Source: Actinocorallia sp. API 0066
Lineage (GTDB): Bacteria; Actinomycetota; Actinomycetes; Streptosporangiales; Streptosporangiaceae
DNA: 64,000 nucleotides
Assembly: GCF_020991275.1 (NCBI RefSeq)
Contig: NZ_JAJLQY010000004.1
Coordinates: 434,001-498,000 of the forward strand
Direction: 5' to 3'
Shown here: in pieces, positions 17,173-27,726 of the stretch
Layout: the number at the start of each line of letters is the position of its first letter
How positions within the stretch are numbered: position 1 is the first letter of the stretch
Translations under genes and position numbers: made by a program
Notes under the pieces: model-generated
Seen by the model: the letters and a program-made list of their open reading frames with translations, nothing else
What the model was told of the DNA's origin: nothing
The model's database searches: none

Positions 17173-19683
17173 TTATTCGGTGGCGATGGCTTTGAGGACG
17201 TCCATGCGTCCGGCCCGCCAGGCGGGGGCGAGGGAGGCGAAGATGCCGACGAGGGCGGAGAAGACGACGCACGCGACGATGAAGCCGTAGGGCAGGGAGA
17301 GGATCGCGATGTCGTCCTTGATCGCCTGTTGGATGGCGATGCCGAACGCGAGGCCGAGGCCGATGCCGAGGATTCCGCCGAAGAGGGCGATGACGACGGA
17401 TTCGAGGCGGATCATCCGGCGGGTCTGTCTGCGGGACAGGCCGACGGCGCGGAGCAGGCCGAGTTCGCGGGTCCGTTCGGTGACGGACAGGGTGATCGTG
17501 TTGATCACGCCGAACACCGCGATGACGATGGACAGGGCCAGCATGAAGGTGAAGAAGACGAGGAATCCGTCGAGCTGGCCGGACACCATCTCCTTCAGGT
17601 CCGCCTGGTCCATGACGTCGACGCCGGGGTAGGGCTTGAGGGCGTCTTCGAGTGCCTGTTTGGTCTGCGGTCCGGGGTCGGCGGCGTTGACGGCGATCTC
17701 GCGGGCGAGTGCCTTGTCGGTGTGCGCGTGCCACAGGTCGGGGCTGAGGATGATGGAGGGCAGGACCTCGGAGTCGGGGAAGATCCCGGTGACCTTGAGC
17801 TGGGTGCGGGTGCCGTCGGCGAACACGGCGGGCACGGCCGCGCCGACCTTGAGTTTGTTGTCCTTGGCGTAGCCCTCGCTGAGGAGGACGCCGTCGGGGC
17901 CGGTGGTGGCGGTGCCGTCGCTGACGCTGGCGTTGGAGACGGCGAGGAGGTCGGCGGGCTCGCCGCTGGCGTAGCTCTGGTTCTCGCCGTTGAAGGAGAA
18001 CTGCTCGTAGCCGATCGGCACGACCTTCGTGATGCCGGGGACGGCGCGGACGGCGTCGACGGCGGCGGGTTCGACGCCGCCGGGGCTCATCGTGAAGACG
18101 TTGTAGTGGGCGCCGAACTGGCGGTCGATGAGGTCGTTGACGGACGCCCGCGCCGAGGAGGCGATGACGTTGACGGTGGTGACGAGGGACAGGCCGATCA
18201 TGAGGGCGACGGCGGTGACGGCGGTGCGGCGCGGGTTGCGCTGCGGGTTCTCGCGGGCGAGTTTGCCGGAGACGCCGAACACCTTCGGGTACCAGGCGGC
18301 CAGGACCTTGACGACGGGCTTGCCGAGGACGGCGGCGAGGAACGCGGCGGCGAGCCAGACGAGCAGGACGCCGATGCCCAGCAGGCTGAAGGTGGCGGCG
18401 GTGCTGCCGGTTCCGGAGAGGCCGAGCGCGAGGGCGGCGACGCCGAGCGCGGCGAGGACGGTGCCGATGATGGTGCGCAGGCGCAGGCTGCGCTGCGGGA
18501 TGGACACGTCGTCGCGCATGGCGGCGACGGGCGGGATCTTGGCGGCGCGGCGGGCCGGGAAGTAGGCGGCGGCGCAGGTGACGAGGACACCGACCGTGTA
18601 GGACATGATCACGGCGGCGGGGGTGATGGCGAGGTCGCCGCCGAGTTCGAGGCCCTGGGCGGCGAACACGACCTTGAGGAGTGCGGCGATGCCGGCGCCG
18701 ACGAGGAGGCCGAGGGTGGAGCCGATGACGCCGACGGCGACGGCTTCGCCGAGGACGGCGGTGGTGACCTGGCGACGGGAGGCGCCGACGGCGCGGAGCA
18801 GCGCGAGTTCGCGGGTGCGTTGGCCGATGAGCATCGAGAAGGTGTTGAAGATGTTGAAGGATCCGACGACGATCGAGACGATCGCGAAGGCGAGGAGGAA
18901 GTTGCGCAGGACGCTGAGGGCGCCGTCGACGTCGCTGCGGGTCTCCTCGGAGAGTTTGTCGCCGGTGACGGCTTCGAGTTCGGCGGGCAGGAGGGGTGCG
19001 ACGCGGGCGGCGAGGTCCTGCTGGGAGGCGCTGCCGTCGCCCTGGATGACGATGAGGGAGAGTTGGCCGGGCTTCAGCAGGAGTTTCTGGGCGGTGGCCA
19101 GGTCGAAGAAGACGAAGGTGACGCCGAGGTCGTCGCCGGAGGCGATGCCGGTGACGGTGGCGGTCTCCTGGCCGCCGCGGACGGCGATGCGCACCTGGTC
19201 GCCGATCTTGGCTTCGGCGAGTTCGGCGGTGCGTTCGCCGAGGGCGACCTCGCCGGCCTTGGCGGGTGCCTTGCCTTCGATGAGGGGTGTGGCCTGGTCG
19301 CCGTTCCAGGCGAGGCCGAGTTGGGGCGGTCCGCCGCCGCCGATGAGGTCGCCGTCCTTGTTGATGAGGGCGGCGAACCCGTTGACCTCGCCGCGTGCCT
19401 CCTTGACGCCGGGGACGGCGGCGACGCGTTCCTTGAGGTCCTCGCTGATGGCGATGGCGGTGACGGCGTCGTCGTCGCTGCCTTCGATGGCGGGTTTGGC
19501 GCGGACGGCGACGTCGGTGTTGGCGTACAGGTCGGTGAAGAGGGTGTCGAAGGACTTGTTGGCGGTGTCGGTGAAGATGAGGGTGCCGGACACGAACGCG
19601 ACGCCGAGGATGACCGACAGGGCGGTCAGGACGAGGCGGATCTTGTGGGCGGCGAGGTTGCGGAGGGTGACTTTGGTCATCAT
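17173..19683 (-). CDS. FtsX/MacB-type ABC transporter permease
   Basis: 836 aa. N-terminal membrane helix (MMTKVTLRNLAAHKIRLVLTAL) and a large extracytoplasmic MacB_PCD domain, then three membrane helices (about residues 255-400); a second half repeats this pattern, ending with three helices and AWRAGRMDVLKAIATE. Each half carries the FtsX motif (LRAVGASRRQ and LRAVGLSRRQ). Such permeases do not move a solute channel; they use ATP-driven motion to export lipids, peptides or drugs. Its start overlaps the ATPase stop (ATGA), so both are made together. Confidence 0.9.
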   Translation of the reverse strand: MMTKVTLRNLAAHKIRLVLTALSVILGVAFVSGTLIFTDTANKSFDTLFTDLYANTDVAVRAKPAIEGSDDDAVTAIAISEDLKERVAAVPGVKEARGEVNGFAALINKDGDLIGGGGPPQLGLAWNGDQATPLIEGKAPAKAGEVALGERTAELAEAKIGDQVRIAVRGGQETATVTGIASGDDLGVTFVFFDLATAQKLLLKPGQLSLIVIQGDGSASQQDLAARVAPLLPAELEAVTGDKLSEETRSDVDGALSVLRNFLLAFAIVSIVVGSFNIFNTFSMLIGQRTRELALLRAVGASRRQVTTAVLGEAVAVGVIGSTLGLLVGAGIAALLKVVFAAQGLELGGDLAITPAAVIMSYTVGVLVTCAAAYFPARRAAKIPPVAAMRDDVSIPQRSLRLRTIIGTVLAALGVAALALGLSGTGSTAATFSLLGIGVLLVWLAAAFLAAVLGKPVVKVLAAWYPKVFGVSGKLARENPQRNPRRTAVTAVALMIGLSLVTTVNVIASSARASVNDLIDRQFGAHYNVFTMSPGGVEPAAVDAVRAVPGITKVVPIGYEQFSFNGENQSYASGEPADLLAVSNASVSDGTATTGPDGVLLSEGYAKDNKLKVGAAVPAVFADGTRTQLKVTGIFPDSEVLPSIILSPDLWHAHTDKALAREIAVNAADPGPQTKQALEDALKPYPGVDVMDQADLKEMVSGQLDGFLVFFTFMLALSIVIAVFGVINTITLSVTERTRELGLLRAVGLSRRQTRRMIRLESVVIALFGGILGIGLGLAFGIAIQQAIKDDIAILSLPYGFIVACVVFSALVGIFASLAPAWRAGRMDVLKAIATE

Positions 19684-20459
19684 CGGGTGACGACCTCCGG
19701 CAGCTCGAAGCCCTTCATGCGCTCGAGGACCTTGTCGGCGGTCGGCTCGGGCATGGTCCCGACGATCTTGCCGTCCTGCAGGAAGATCACTTCGTCGGAG
19801 TAGGCGGCGGCGGCGGGGTCGTGGGTGACCATGACGATGGTCTGGCCCATCTCGCGGACGGAGGACCGCAGGAACGAGAGGACTTCGGCGCCGGAGCGGG
19901 AGTCGAGGTTGCCGGTCGGCTCGTCCGCGAAGATGATCTCGGGCCGGGAGACGAGGGCGCGGGCGCAGGCGACGCGCTGCTGTTGGCCGCCGGACAGCTC
20001 GGACGGGCGGTGCTTGAGGCGTGGCCGCAGGCCGACGGTGTCGATGACGCGGTCGAGCCATTCCTTGTCGGGTTTGCGGCCGGCGATGTCGAGCGGGAGT
20101 GTGATGTTCTCCAGCGCGGTCAGGGTCGGCACGAGGTTGAACGCCTGGAACACGAACCCGATCTTGTCGCGGCGTAGGCGGGTGAGGCGTTTGTCGTCGA
20201 GGCCGGTGAGGTCGGTGTCGCCGATGAACACCTGGCCGGAGGTGACGGAGTCCAGGCCGGCCATGCAGTGCATGAGGGTGGACTTGCCGGAGCCGGAGGG
20301 GCCCATCACCGCGGTGAACCGGCCGCGTGGCACGCCTGTGGTGACGTCGTCGAGCGCCCTCACCTCGGCGTCTCCGCTGCCGTAGGACTTCGTGACGTGC
20401 AGGACGCGCGCGGCGAGGTCGCCGGTGGGTGCGGGGGGCTGGGTGGCGGTGTGCGGCAC
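19680..20459 (-). CDS. ABC exporter ATP-binding protein (MacB/LolD type)
   Basis: 259 aa, GTG start with GGGAG upstream. Walker A GPSGSGKS at 53-60, signature LSGGQQQR at about 155-162, Walker B IIFADEPTGN from 175 and the H-loop VMVTHDPAAA. It powers the permease encoded directly downstream and is closest to the LolD/MacB group, which serve lipid or peptide export. The operon is two genes; a terminator hairpin at 20567-20587 separates it from the response regulator gene upstream, and the two-component pair may control it, although no direct sign is present. Confidence 0.92.
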   Translation of the reverse strand: MPHTATQPPAPTGDLAARVLHVTKSYGSGDAEVRALDDVTTGVPRGRFTAVMGPSGSGKSTLMHCMAGLDSVTSGQVFIGDTDLTGLDDKRLTRLRRDKIGFVFQAFNLVPTLTALENITLPLDIAGRKPDKEWLDRVIDTVGLRPRLKHRPSELSGGQQQRVACARALVSRPEIIFADEPTGNLDSRSGAEVLSFLRSSVREMGQTIVMVTHDPAAAAYSDEVIFLQDGKIVGTMPEPTADKVLERMKGFELPEVVTR

Positions 20460-20566
20460 GGGGTCTCCCGGAACGGTACGGACTGAGGTATGTCACTACC
20501 GTAGGGATTTCGGCGCTCCGGCGGATCGGTCGTGGGGACGGGCTTGCCGCTCCCCCCGCCGCAGGA

Positions 20567-20587
20567 GGAGGACGGGGCCGGTCCTCC
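20567..20587 (-). terminator. Hairpin after the response regulator gene
   Basis: Perfect 7-bp stem GGAGGAC/GTCCTCC with a 7-base loop, about 90 bases past the regulator stop. The remaining gap to 20459 must hold the ABC promoter, but none is convincing. Confidence 0.5.
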
Positions 20588-20675
20588 CCCTGAAGGAGGG
20601 GTGTCCCCGAGGCCGGTCCCCCGCCGGTCTCAGGGATGCGGCCCGCTCGCGGCGGGGTGTCCCGGTATGTCCTGT

Positions 20676-21362
20676 TCAGCCGCCGCCGGGGCGGATGACG
20701 CCCGTCTCGTAGGCGTAGACGACGGCCTGGACGCGGTCACGCAACCCGAGTTTGGCCAGGACGTTCCCGACGTGCGTTTTGATGGTGGTCTCCGACACGA
20801 CGAGTTCGCGGGCGATCTCGGCGTTGGACAGGCCGCGCGCGACCTGCCCGAGGACTTCGCGTTCCCGTTCGGTGAGGTGGTCGAGGCCGGGCGGCGGGCC
20901 CTCGTCGCGGACGGCGGGCAGCCGGGACGCGTAGGTGTCGATGAGGCGGCGGGTGACGCTCGGCGCGATGAGCGCGTCGCCGTCGGCGACGATCCGGATG
21001 GCCGCGACGAGGTCCTCGGGCGGCGCGTCCTTCAGCAGGAAGCCGGACGCGCCGGCGCGGACCGCTTCGATGACGTACTCGTCGAGGTCGAAGGTGGTGA
21101 GGATGAGGACCCGCGGGTTGTGGGCCGCTGCCCCGTCCCGGACGATCCTGCGGGTCGCCTCGATGCCGTCGACGCCGGGCATGCGGATGTCCATGAGGAC
21201 GACGTCGGGCAGGAGCGAGCGGGTCGCCTCGACCGCCGCCGCGCCGTCGGCCGCCTCGCCGACGACGGTGAGGTCGGGTTCGGCCTGCAGGATCAGCCGG
21301 AATCCGGCCCGCAGTAGCGGCTGGTCGTCGACCAGCAGGATCCGGGTGGCCGCCGTGCTCAA
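20676..21362 (-). CDS. NarL/LuxR-family response regulator
   Basis: 228 aa with a TTG start at 21362, one base after the kinase stop; GAGGT lies before it. Receiver domain at residues 8-125 with acidic pair D12-D13 and phospho-acceptor D58 in VVLMDIRMPGVD, and the conserved Lys in LLKDAPPED. C-terminal LuxR helix-turn-helix (HLTEREREVLGQVARGLSNAEIA) at about 158-215. It is the partner of the kinase just upstream; phosphorylation should allow dimer binding to DNA. Its targets cannot be seen, but the adjacent ABC exporter is a reasonable candidate. Confidence 0.94.
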   Translation of the reverse strand: MSTAATRILLVDDQPLLRAGFRLILQAEPDLTVVGEAADGAAAVEATRSLLPDVVLMDIRMPGVDGIEATRRIVRDGAAAHNPRVLILTTFDLDEYVIEAVRAGASGFLLKDAPPEDLVAAIRIVADGDALIAPSVTRRLIDTYASRLPAVRDEGPPPGLDHLTEREREVLGQVARGLSNAEIARELVVSETTIKTHVGNVLAKLGLRDRVQAVVYAYETGVIRPGGG

Positions 21363-21363
21363 G

Positions 21364-22554
21364 TCATACCTCCAGGGGGAAGCTCGCGCGGACCTGGAAG
21401 CCGCCGCCGGTGCGGGGGCCTATCCGCAGTTCACCACCGTAGAGGGCGACGCGCTCCCGCATGCCCACCAGGCCGTGCCCGGACGACGTGCCGGCCGAGG
21501 AGTCCAGGACGCCGCGGCCGTCGTCGGTGATCTCGACGGTCAGGTTCCGGTCGCCGTAGTTGACGCGGACCCAGGCGCGGGCGTGCGGGCCCGCGTGTTT
21601 GAGGCTGTTGGTGAGGGCCTCCTGGATGAGCCGGTAGGCGGCGAGGTCCACGCCGGTGGACAGGCGGCGGGATTCGCCGGCGACGTCGAGTTGCACGTCG
21701 AGGCCGGTTTCGCGGACCTGTTCGATGAGGCCGGACAGGTCCTCGACGCCGGGCTGGGGGGACAGTTCGTGACCGGGCGCGACGGTGTCCCGGTCGGTCC
21801 GCAGCACCCCGACGATCCTGCGCATCTCCGACAGCGCGGTCCGGCCGACCTGCTCGATCGTCTCGATGGCCTCCCGCGCGGACTCGGGGTCCTTGGCCAT
21901 GACGCGGCGGGCCGCGCCCGCCTGGACGGTCATGACGCTGACGTGGTGGGCGACGACGTCGTGCAGTTCCCGCGCGATCCGGGACCGCTCCTCGACGCGC
22001 GCGGTGCGGGCGTCGGCGAACCTGGCCTTCTCCAGGCGGGCCGCCCTGTCCTCAAGCTCGGTGAGGTAGGAGCGGCGCAGCCGGGTGGAGCGGCCCGCCC
22101 ACCAGACCGTCGCGATCAGCGCCAGGTAGAGGGCGATGAGGACGGCGGGCGGGCGGGGTGAGGCGACGGCCATGAGGAACGCCGACACGGTGAACGCGGT
22201 GGCGCCCGCGAGGAAGCTGCGGGCGAGCGGCCGGTAGGCGGCGACGGAGTAGACGGCGATGAGGAACGCGACGAGGTCGCCGGACGGCTCGCGGTGCGTC
22301 AGACCGAGATAGGTCTGGCCGAGCAGCGCCAGCAGGAGGACGGCGACGGGGAACCGCTGCCGCACGACCATCAGCCCGGTCAGGGAGATCGTGACGGTGT
22401 AGGACAGGGTGCTGGGGGCGGTGAACTCGCCGGTGTTCCTGGCTCCCGACAGGTCGACGAGGGTCAGCACGGTCAGCGCCAGCGCGAGAACCCCGTCGGC
22501 CGCCTCCGGATGGCGGCTCGTCCAGGCTCTCAGCTCGCGGATACGGGTGGTCAC
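21364..22554 (-). CDS. Two-component sensor histidine kinase (HisKA_3 type)
   Basis: 396 aa, GTG start. Four or five membrane helices in residues 20-155 with short loops, no large extracytoplasmic sensor, then the DHp segment EERSRIARELHDVVAHHVSV with the phospho-acceptor His198, and an HATPase_c domain (NSLKHAGPHARAWVRV as N box, EITDDGRGV as G1). This is the NarX/DesK class that works with NarL-type regulators. It comes first in the operon; TACCGT lies 6 bases before the GTG, so the transcript is predicted to be leaderless. Confidence 0.94.
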   Translation of the reverse strand: MTTRIRELRAWTSRHPEAADGVLALALTVLTLVDLSGARNTGEFTAPSTLSYTVTISLTGLMVVRQRFPVAVLLLALLGQTYLGLTHREPSGDLVAFLIAVYSVAAYRPLARSFLAGATAFTVSAFLMAVASPRPPAVLIALYLALIATVWWAGRSTRLRRSYLTELEDRAARLEKARFADARTARVEERSRIARELHDVVAHHVSVMTVQAGAARRVMAKDPESAREAIETIEQVGRTALSEMRRIVGVLRTDRDTVAPGHELSPQPGVEDLSGLIEQVRETGLDVQLDVAGESRRLSTGVDLAAYRLIQEALTNSLKHAGPHARAWVRVNYGDRNLTVEITDDGRGVLDSSAGTSSGHGLVGMRERVALYGGELRIGPRTGGGFQVRASFPLEV

Positions 22555-22560
22555 CCCCTC

Positions 22561-22566
22561 ACGGTA
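22561..22566 (-). promoter_or_regulatory. -10 box TACCGT of the histidine kinase gene, predicted leaderless start
   Basis: TACCGT lies 6 bases before the GTG at 22554; no ribosome binding site is present. Confidence 0.45.
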
Positions 22567-22675
22567 GGGCCACCCGCACCATGCCCGCCCCCTCCGGGAT
22601 GCCGAACCGGGCCCCCTCCTGGAGGAGGAGACCCGGACCGGGGCTACCGCGCCCGGCTAACCCGACGACGTCCGT

Positions 22676-23752
22676 TCACGGTACGGGCGCGGCTTCGGGC
22701 GCCGGTTCGGGGAAGTGGCAGGCGACGGCGTGGCCCGGCGTACCGCCCGCCTCATCCGCGAGGGCCGGTTCCTCCACCTTGCACCGGTCCTGTGCCTTCC
22801 AGCAGCGCGGATGGAACGGGCAGCCGGGCGGCGGGTTCAGCGGCGACGGCACGTCTCCGGTGAGCCGGATCCGCTCCCTGCCGTCCCGGGCCGCCGGGTC
22901 CGGGACCGGCACGGCCGACAGCAGCGCCTTCGTGTAGGGGTGCTTGGGCCGGGTGTACAGGTCGGCCTGGTCGGCGATCTCCACGATCCGGCCCAGGTAC
23001 ATGACGGCGACCCGGTCGGAGATGTGCCGCACCACCGAGAGGTCGTGCGCGATGACGACATACGTCAGCCCGAGTTCGTTCTGGAGGTCCTCCAGCAGGT
23101 TGACGACCTGCGCCTGGATCGACACGTCCAGCGCCGAGACCGGCTCGTCCGCCACGATCAGCTTCGGCTTGAGCGCCAGCGTCCGCGCGATGCCGATGCG
23201 CTGCCGCTGCCCGCCGGAGAACTCGTGCGGGTACCGGTTGTAGTGCTCCGGGTTCAGACCGACCAGTTCCAGGAGTTCCTGGACGGCCCGTTTCACCCCG
23301 TGTTCGGTCTTGATGTCCTGCAGGTGGAACGGCGCGCCCACGATCGACCCGACGGTCTTGCGGGGGTTCAGCGACGAGTACGGGTCCTGGAAGATCATCT
23401 GGATGTCGCGGCGCAGCGGGCGCAGGCGGCTCTGCCTGAGCGTCGCGATCTCCCGGCCCTCAAAGCGGATGCTGCCCGCCGTCGGGTCCTCGAGCCGCAT
23501 GATCATCCGGCCGGTGGTGGTCTTGCCGCAGCCCGACTCCCCCACCAGGCCGAGCGTCCGGCCCCGGTCGACGGAGAACGACACACCGTCGACCGCCTTG
23601 ACCGTGGCGACCTGGCGGCGCATCAGGCCCGCGTGCACCGGGAAGTACTTGCGCAGGCCGGTGACCTCCAGCAGCGGGCCTTCCCCGCCGCCGGGCGCGG
23701 GCGACGCGGCGGGCGCGGCGGGTTCGGCTGCCTTCACGGCGTCGGTCTCCAT
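22676..23752 (-). CDS. Oligopeptide ABC importer ATPase, OppF/DppF type (copy 1)
   Basis: 358 aa from the ATG at 23752. Walker A GESGCGKT at 71-78, OppF-style [12 protein letters not shown], signature FSGGQRQR, Walker [14 protein letters not shown], and the C-terminal oligopeptide domain with [10 protein letters not shown], a four-cysteine segment typical of Dpp/Opp ATPases. It is the last gene of importer operon 1, 8 bases after the OppD-type gene. Most of the central part is identical to the copy at 29053-30042 over more than 100 residues, although the first 30 residues are unrelated. One of a pair of ATPases energising peptide uptake; the substrate is not known. Confidence 0.92.
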   Translation of the reverse strand: METDAVKAAEPAAPAASPAPGGGEGPLLEVTGLRKYFPVHAGLMRRQVATVKAVDGVSFSVDRGRTLGLVGESGCGKTTTGRMIMRLEDPTAGSIRFEGREIATLRQSRLRPLRRDIQMIFQDPYSSLNPRKTVGSIVGAPFHLQDIKTEHGVKRAVQELLELVGLNPEHYNRYPHEFSGGQRQRIGIARTLALKPKLIVADEPVSALDVSIQAQVVNLLEDLQNELGLTYVVIAHDLSVVRHISDRVAVMYLGRIVEIADQADLYTRPKHPYTKALLSAVPVPDPAARDGRERIRLTGDVPSPLNPPPGCPFHPRCWKAQDRCKVEEPALADEAGGTPGHAVACHFPEPAPEAAPVP

Positions 23753-23760
23753 GCTCTCCC

Positions 23761-24809
23761 TCACAGCTTCGGCCCGATCTCTGTCTCCCAGACGCGGCGG
23801 CGCTCGGCGACGTCGAGGTGGCAGGCGGCCCGGTGGGTCGTCTCCGGCTCCACCCGCAGCTCCGGCACCTCGGTCTGGCTGCGGCCGCCCGTCCGGTCGG
23901 CGTAGGCGCAGCGCGGATGGAACGCGCACCCGGACGGCAGGTTGATGAGCGACGGCGGCGCGCCCTTCACCGGCATGAGCCGTTCCGTGCGGGCCCGGTC
24001 CAGGCGCGGCATCGACCCGAGCAGCCCCCACGTGTAGGGGTGCAGCGGCCGGTGGAACATGTCGTCCACCGCCCCGTACTCGACGCAGCGGCCGCCGTAC
24101 ATGACGAGCACGTCGTCGGCGAGTTCGGCGACGACCCCGAGATCGTGGGTGATCATGATGATGGCGGAGTCGAACTCGCGCTGGAGGTCGCGCAGCAGGT
24201 CCAGGATCTGCGCCTGCACGGTGACGTCCAGGGCCGTGGTCGGCTCGTCCGCGATGAGCAGCTCCGGGTCACACGACAGGGCCATCGCGATCATCGCGCG
24301 CTGCCGCATGCCACCCGAGAACTGGTGCGGGTAGTCGTCCACCCGCTTGTCCGGCGTGGGGATGCCGACCCGGCCGAGCATGTCGATCGCGTGCTTGCGC
24401 GCGACCTTCTTCGACACCGCGTTGTGGATCCGGTACGCCTCGATGATCTGCGCGCCGATCGTGTAGAACGGGTGCATCGACGACAGCGGGTCCTGGAAGA
24501 TCATCGCCATGTGGCGGCCGCGCAGCCGCCGGACGTCGTCGGGGTCCGCGCCGACGAGCTCCTTGCCGTCGAGCCAGATCTCGCCCGAAACGCGGGCGTT
24601 CCTGCGGTGGTGCAGGCCGAGGATGCCGAGGCTCGTCACGGACTTGCCCGAGCCCGACTCCCCGACGATCCCGAGGGTCCGGCCGCGCTCCAACGTGAAC
24701 GACAGGCCGTCGACGGACCTGACGAGGCCGTCGTCGGTCGGGAAGTGGATGCGCAGGTCCCGGACGTCGAGGAACGGGGAGCCGCCGGAGGTGTCCTTCA
24801 CCGGTTCGC

Positions 24810-24813
<4 letters not shown>
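23761..24813 (-). CDS. Oligopeptide ABC importer ATPase, OppD/DppD type (copy 1)
   Basis: 350 aa, GTG start overlapping the permease stop by 4 bases. Walker A GESGSGKS, signature FSGGMRQR, Walker [13 protein letters not shown], and the C-terminal domain with [11 protein letters not shown]. It partners the OppF-type ATPase next to it to drive the two permeases of operon 1. The DNA between about 24380 and 24500 differs from the copy at 30044-31111 in only a few bases. Confidence 0.92.
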
Positions 24814-25823
<1,010 letters not shown>

Positions 25824-25913
25824 GGTCTGCGGCCAACCGCCGGACCCGCCCGGAGGGGACGGGTCCGGCGAAACGGCCTCTCACCTACCTTCTAGTGCAC
25901 GTCCGGCAGGCGG

Positions 25914-27665
25914 TTACTTGACGCCGAGGTTCAGGTAGTCGTACATGCCGCCGTAGCCCTCGGTGATGGTGAGGTTGGTGACGTTCGGCGGCCGGTACAG
26001 CAGGATCTTGGCGTACAGGAGCGGCACGATCGTCGCGTCCTCCATCACCAGCTCGTCGATCTTGGTGTACATGGCGGTGCGGGCGGCCGGGTCGGTGTTC
26101 TTGGCCGCGTCGTCCAGGAGTTTGTCGACCTCGGGGAGCCGGGTCTCCTGGATGTTGGTGTTGCCGCCGTCGCGGATGGTGCGGCCGTCGACGATCTGCG
26201 ACAGGAAGCCGTAGCCGGACGGCCAGTCCGCCGCCCACGCCATCGACAGGAGACCCGCGTTGTTGTTCCGGATCCACTTCGGGGAACCGGCGTAGCGGCC
26301 GAAGTAGTCACCGGCCGGGACCTGCTTGATCTCGACCTCGATGCCGACCTTCTTCAGCCCCGCCTGGATCGCGGTCGCCGCGGCGACCTCCTTGGGCCGG
26401 TCCGAGCGTGCCGTCAGCGTCGTCTTGAAGCCGTTCGGCTGGCCGCACTCGGTGAGTTCCTGCTTGGCCTTCTCGATGTCGCCGTGGTTGTCGGCGCCCG
26501 ACGGGTAGCGGTTGGCCTCCTTGTAGCCGGTGACGCCCGGCGGGAGGATCGTCGTGGCGATGTCGCCGCCCGCGACGGGGCCGCCGTGGCCGGTCTGCGC
26601 GCCGACCTTGTCCATCGCGTAGGCGACGGCGCGGCGGCAGTGCACGTTGTCGAACGGCTTCACGTTCGGGTTGACGCCGATGTAGCGCAGGAAGCCCGCG
26701 ATGGCGTTGTCGGAGTTGGCGAGGTTCGCCTGGTTGCCGAGGATCTTCGGCTGCGCGGCCTGCTGCACGCCGGTGCCCATGATGTCGATGTCGAGCGCGC
26801 CCGACATGAGGCGGTTGTCGAGGTCATCGGGGTTGATCTTGAGGGTGACCTCGATGTTGTCCGGCAGCGCCTTGTCCGCGCGCAGCGGGTCGGTCGCCGG
26901 GTCCCAGTGCTCGTTGCGGGACAGCTTCATGACCTTGCCGCGCTCGTAGGTGTCGATCTTGTACGGGCCGGTGGAAAGGATGTTCTTCTGGTACTCCAGG
27001 CCGTTGTCCTTGGCCTTGGGCACAGGCTGCGTCTGCATCTGGACCAGGAAGTCGAACTCCGCGAACGGCTGGTTCAGGTGGAAGACGATCGTGTGGTCGT
27101 CGGGGGTCTCGATCGCTTCGAGGCCCGTCTCGGACTTGTCGTCGTAGGGGCCCTTGTAGGGCTCCTCGTTGTCCTTCAGGTAGCCCTTGAAGTACTTGGG
27201 GCCCTCGGTCAGCTCGGCCGTGTAGTTGGACCGCTCGACGGCGTGCTTGACGTCCTTGGCGGTGACCTCGGTGCCGTCGGAGTACTTGACGCCCTTGCGG
27301 ATCTTGTACGTCCAGGTGAGGCCGTCCTCGCTCACCTCGCCGAGGCTCTCGGCCAGGTCCGGGACCAGCTCCAGGGTCTTGCCGGGCGCGGAGTTGAACG
27401 TGGTGAGGGCACGTCCGTACAGGCGGCCGAAGTTCTGGGAGAAGGCGTAATACGTATTGCCCATGTCCGGCGAGTCCCAGTCGTCGGAGCTGCCGAACCG
27501 GAGCGTGCCGCCCTTCTTGTCGGACGGGTTGGCCAGCGCCGTCAGGGCGGTGTTGGCCGGGGACGTCTCCGACGAGTCGCCGTCGCCGTCGCCTCCGCAC
27601 GCGGACAAGCCCGCGGCCAGCGTCAGCGCCACCGCTGTCGCGACGATCGCTTTGAACCTGGTCAT
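25914..27665 (-). CDS. Extracellular solute-binding lipoprotein, SBP_bac_5 family (copy 1)
   Basis: 583 aa from the ATG at 27665; upstream codons are not family-like. Lipobox LSAC with the acylated Cys near residue 21 in a positively charged, hydrophobic leader, then a Gly/Asp/Ser linker. The body has the DppA/OppA fold: DLAESLGEVSEDGLTWTYKI, AKDVKHAVERS and a SDGTEVTA strand are standard. It captures peptides or similar ligands outside the membrane and passes them to the permeases. The copy at 32232-33983 is exactly as long (583 aa) but much more diverged than the ATPases, so the two may differ in ligand. Confidence 0.93.
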   Translation of the reverse strand: MTRFKAIVATAVALTLAAGLSACGGDGDGDSSETSPANTALTALANPSDKKGGTLRFGSSDDWDSPDMGNTYYAFSQNFGRLYGRALTTFNSAPGKTLELVPDLAESLGEVSEDGLTWTYKIRKGVKYSDGTEVTAKDVKHAVERSNYTAELTEGPKYFKGYLKDNEEPYKGPYDDKSETGLEAIETPDDHTIVFHLNQPFAEFDFLVQMQTQPVPKAKDNGLEYQKNILSTGPYKIDTYERGKVMKLSRNEHWDPATDPLRADKALPDNIEVTLKINPDDLDNRLMSGALDIDIMGTGVQQAAQPKILGNQANLANSDNAIAGFLRYIGVNPNVKPFDNVHCRRAVAYAMDKVGAQTGHGGPVAGGDIATTILPPGVTGYKEANRYPSGADNHGDIEKAKQELTECGQPNGFKTTLTARSDRPKEVAAATAIQAGLKKVGIEVEIKQVPAGDYFGRYAGSPKWIRNNNAGLLSMAWAADWPSGYGFLSQIVDGRTIRDGGNTNIQETRLPEVDKLLDDAAKNTDPAARTAMYTKIDELVMEDATIVPLLYAKILLYRPPNVTNLTITEGYGGMYDYLNLGVK

Positions 27666-27726
27666 CAGCCGGGTTACCTCTTCCTGTTTTCTCGGGGGGT
27701 AGGGGTTTGGCCAGCGGCCGGGGCCG

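Noticed and set aside
14789-17734. A 981-codon minus-strand frame across the RecB-like, exonuclease and HdeD genes
   Set aside because: Arg/Pro/His-rich shadow with no domain, contradicted by the strong signatures on the other frames.
16078-19803. A 1241-codon open frame on the plus strand across the ABC permease, HdeD and exonuclease genes
   Set aside because: It runs antisense to genes with clear families and has only Gly/Asp/Glu-rich, featureless composition, as expected from high GC opposite real genes.
17173-20496. A single 1107-residue protein spanning permease and ATPase genes
   Set aside because: The N-terminal part is the ATPase gene read in the wrong frame; the ATPase and the permease have separate, coupled starts.
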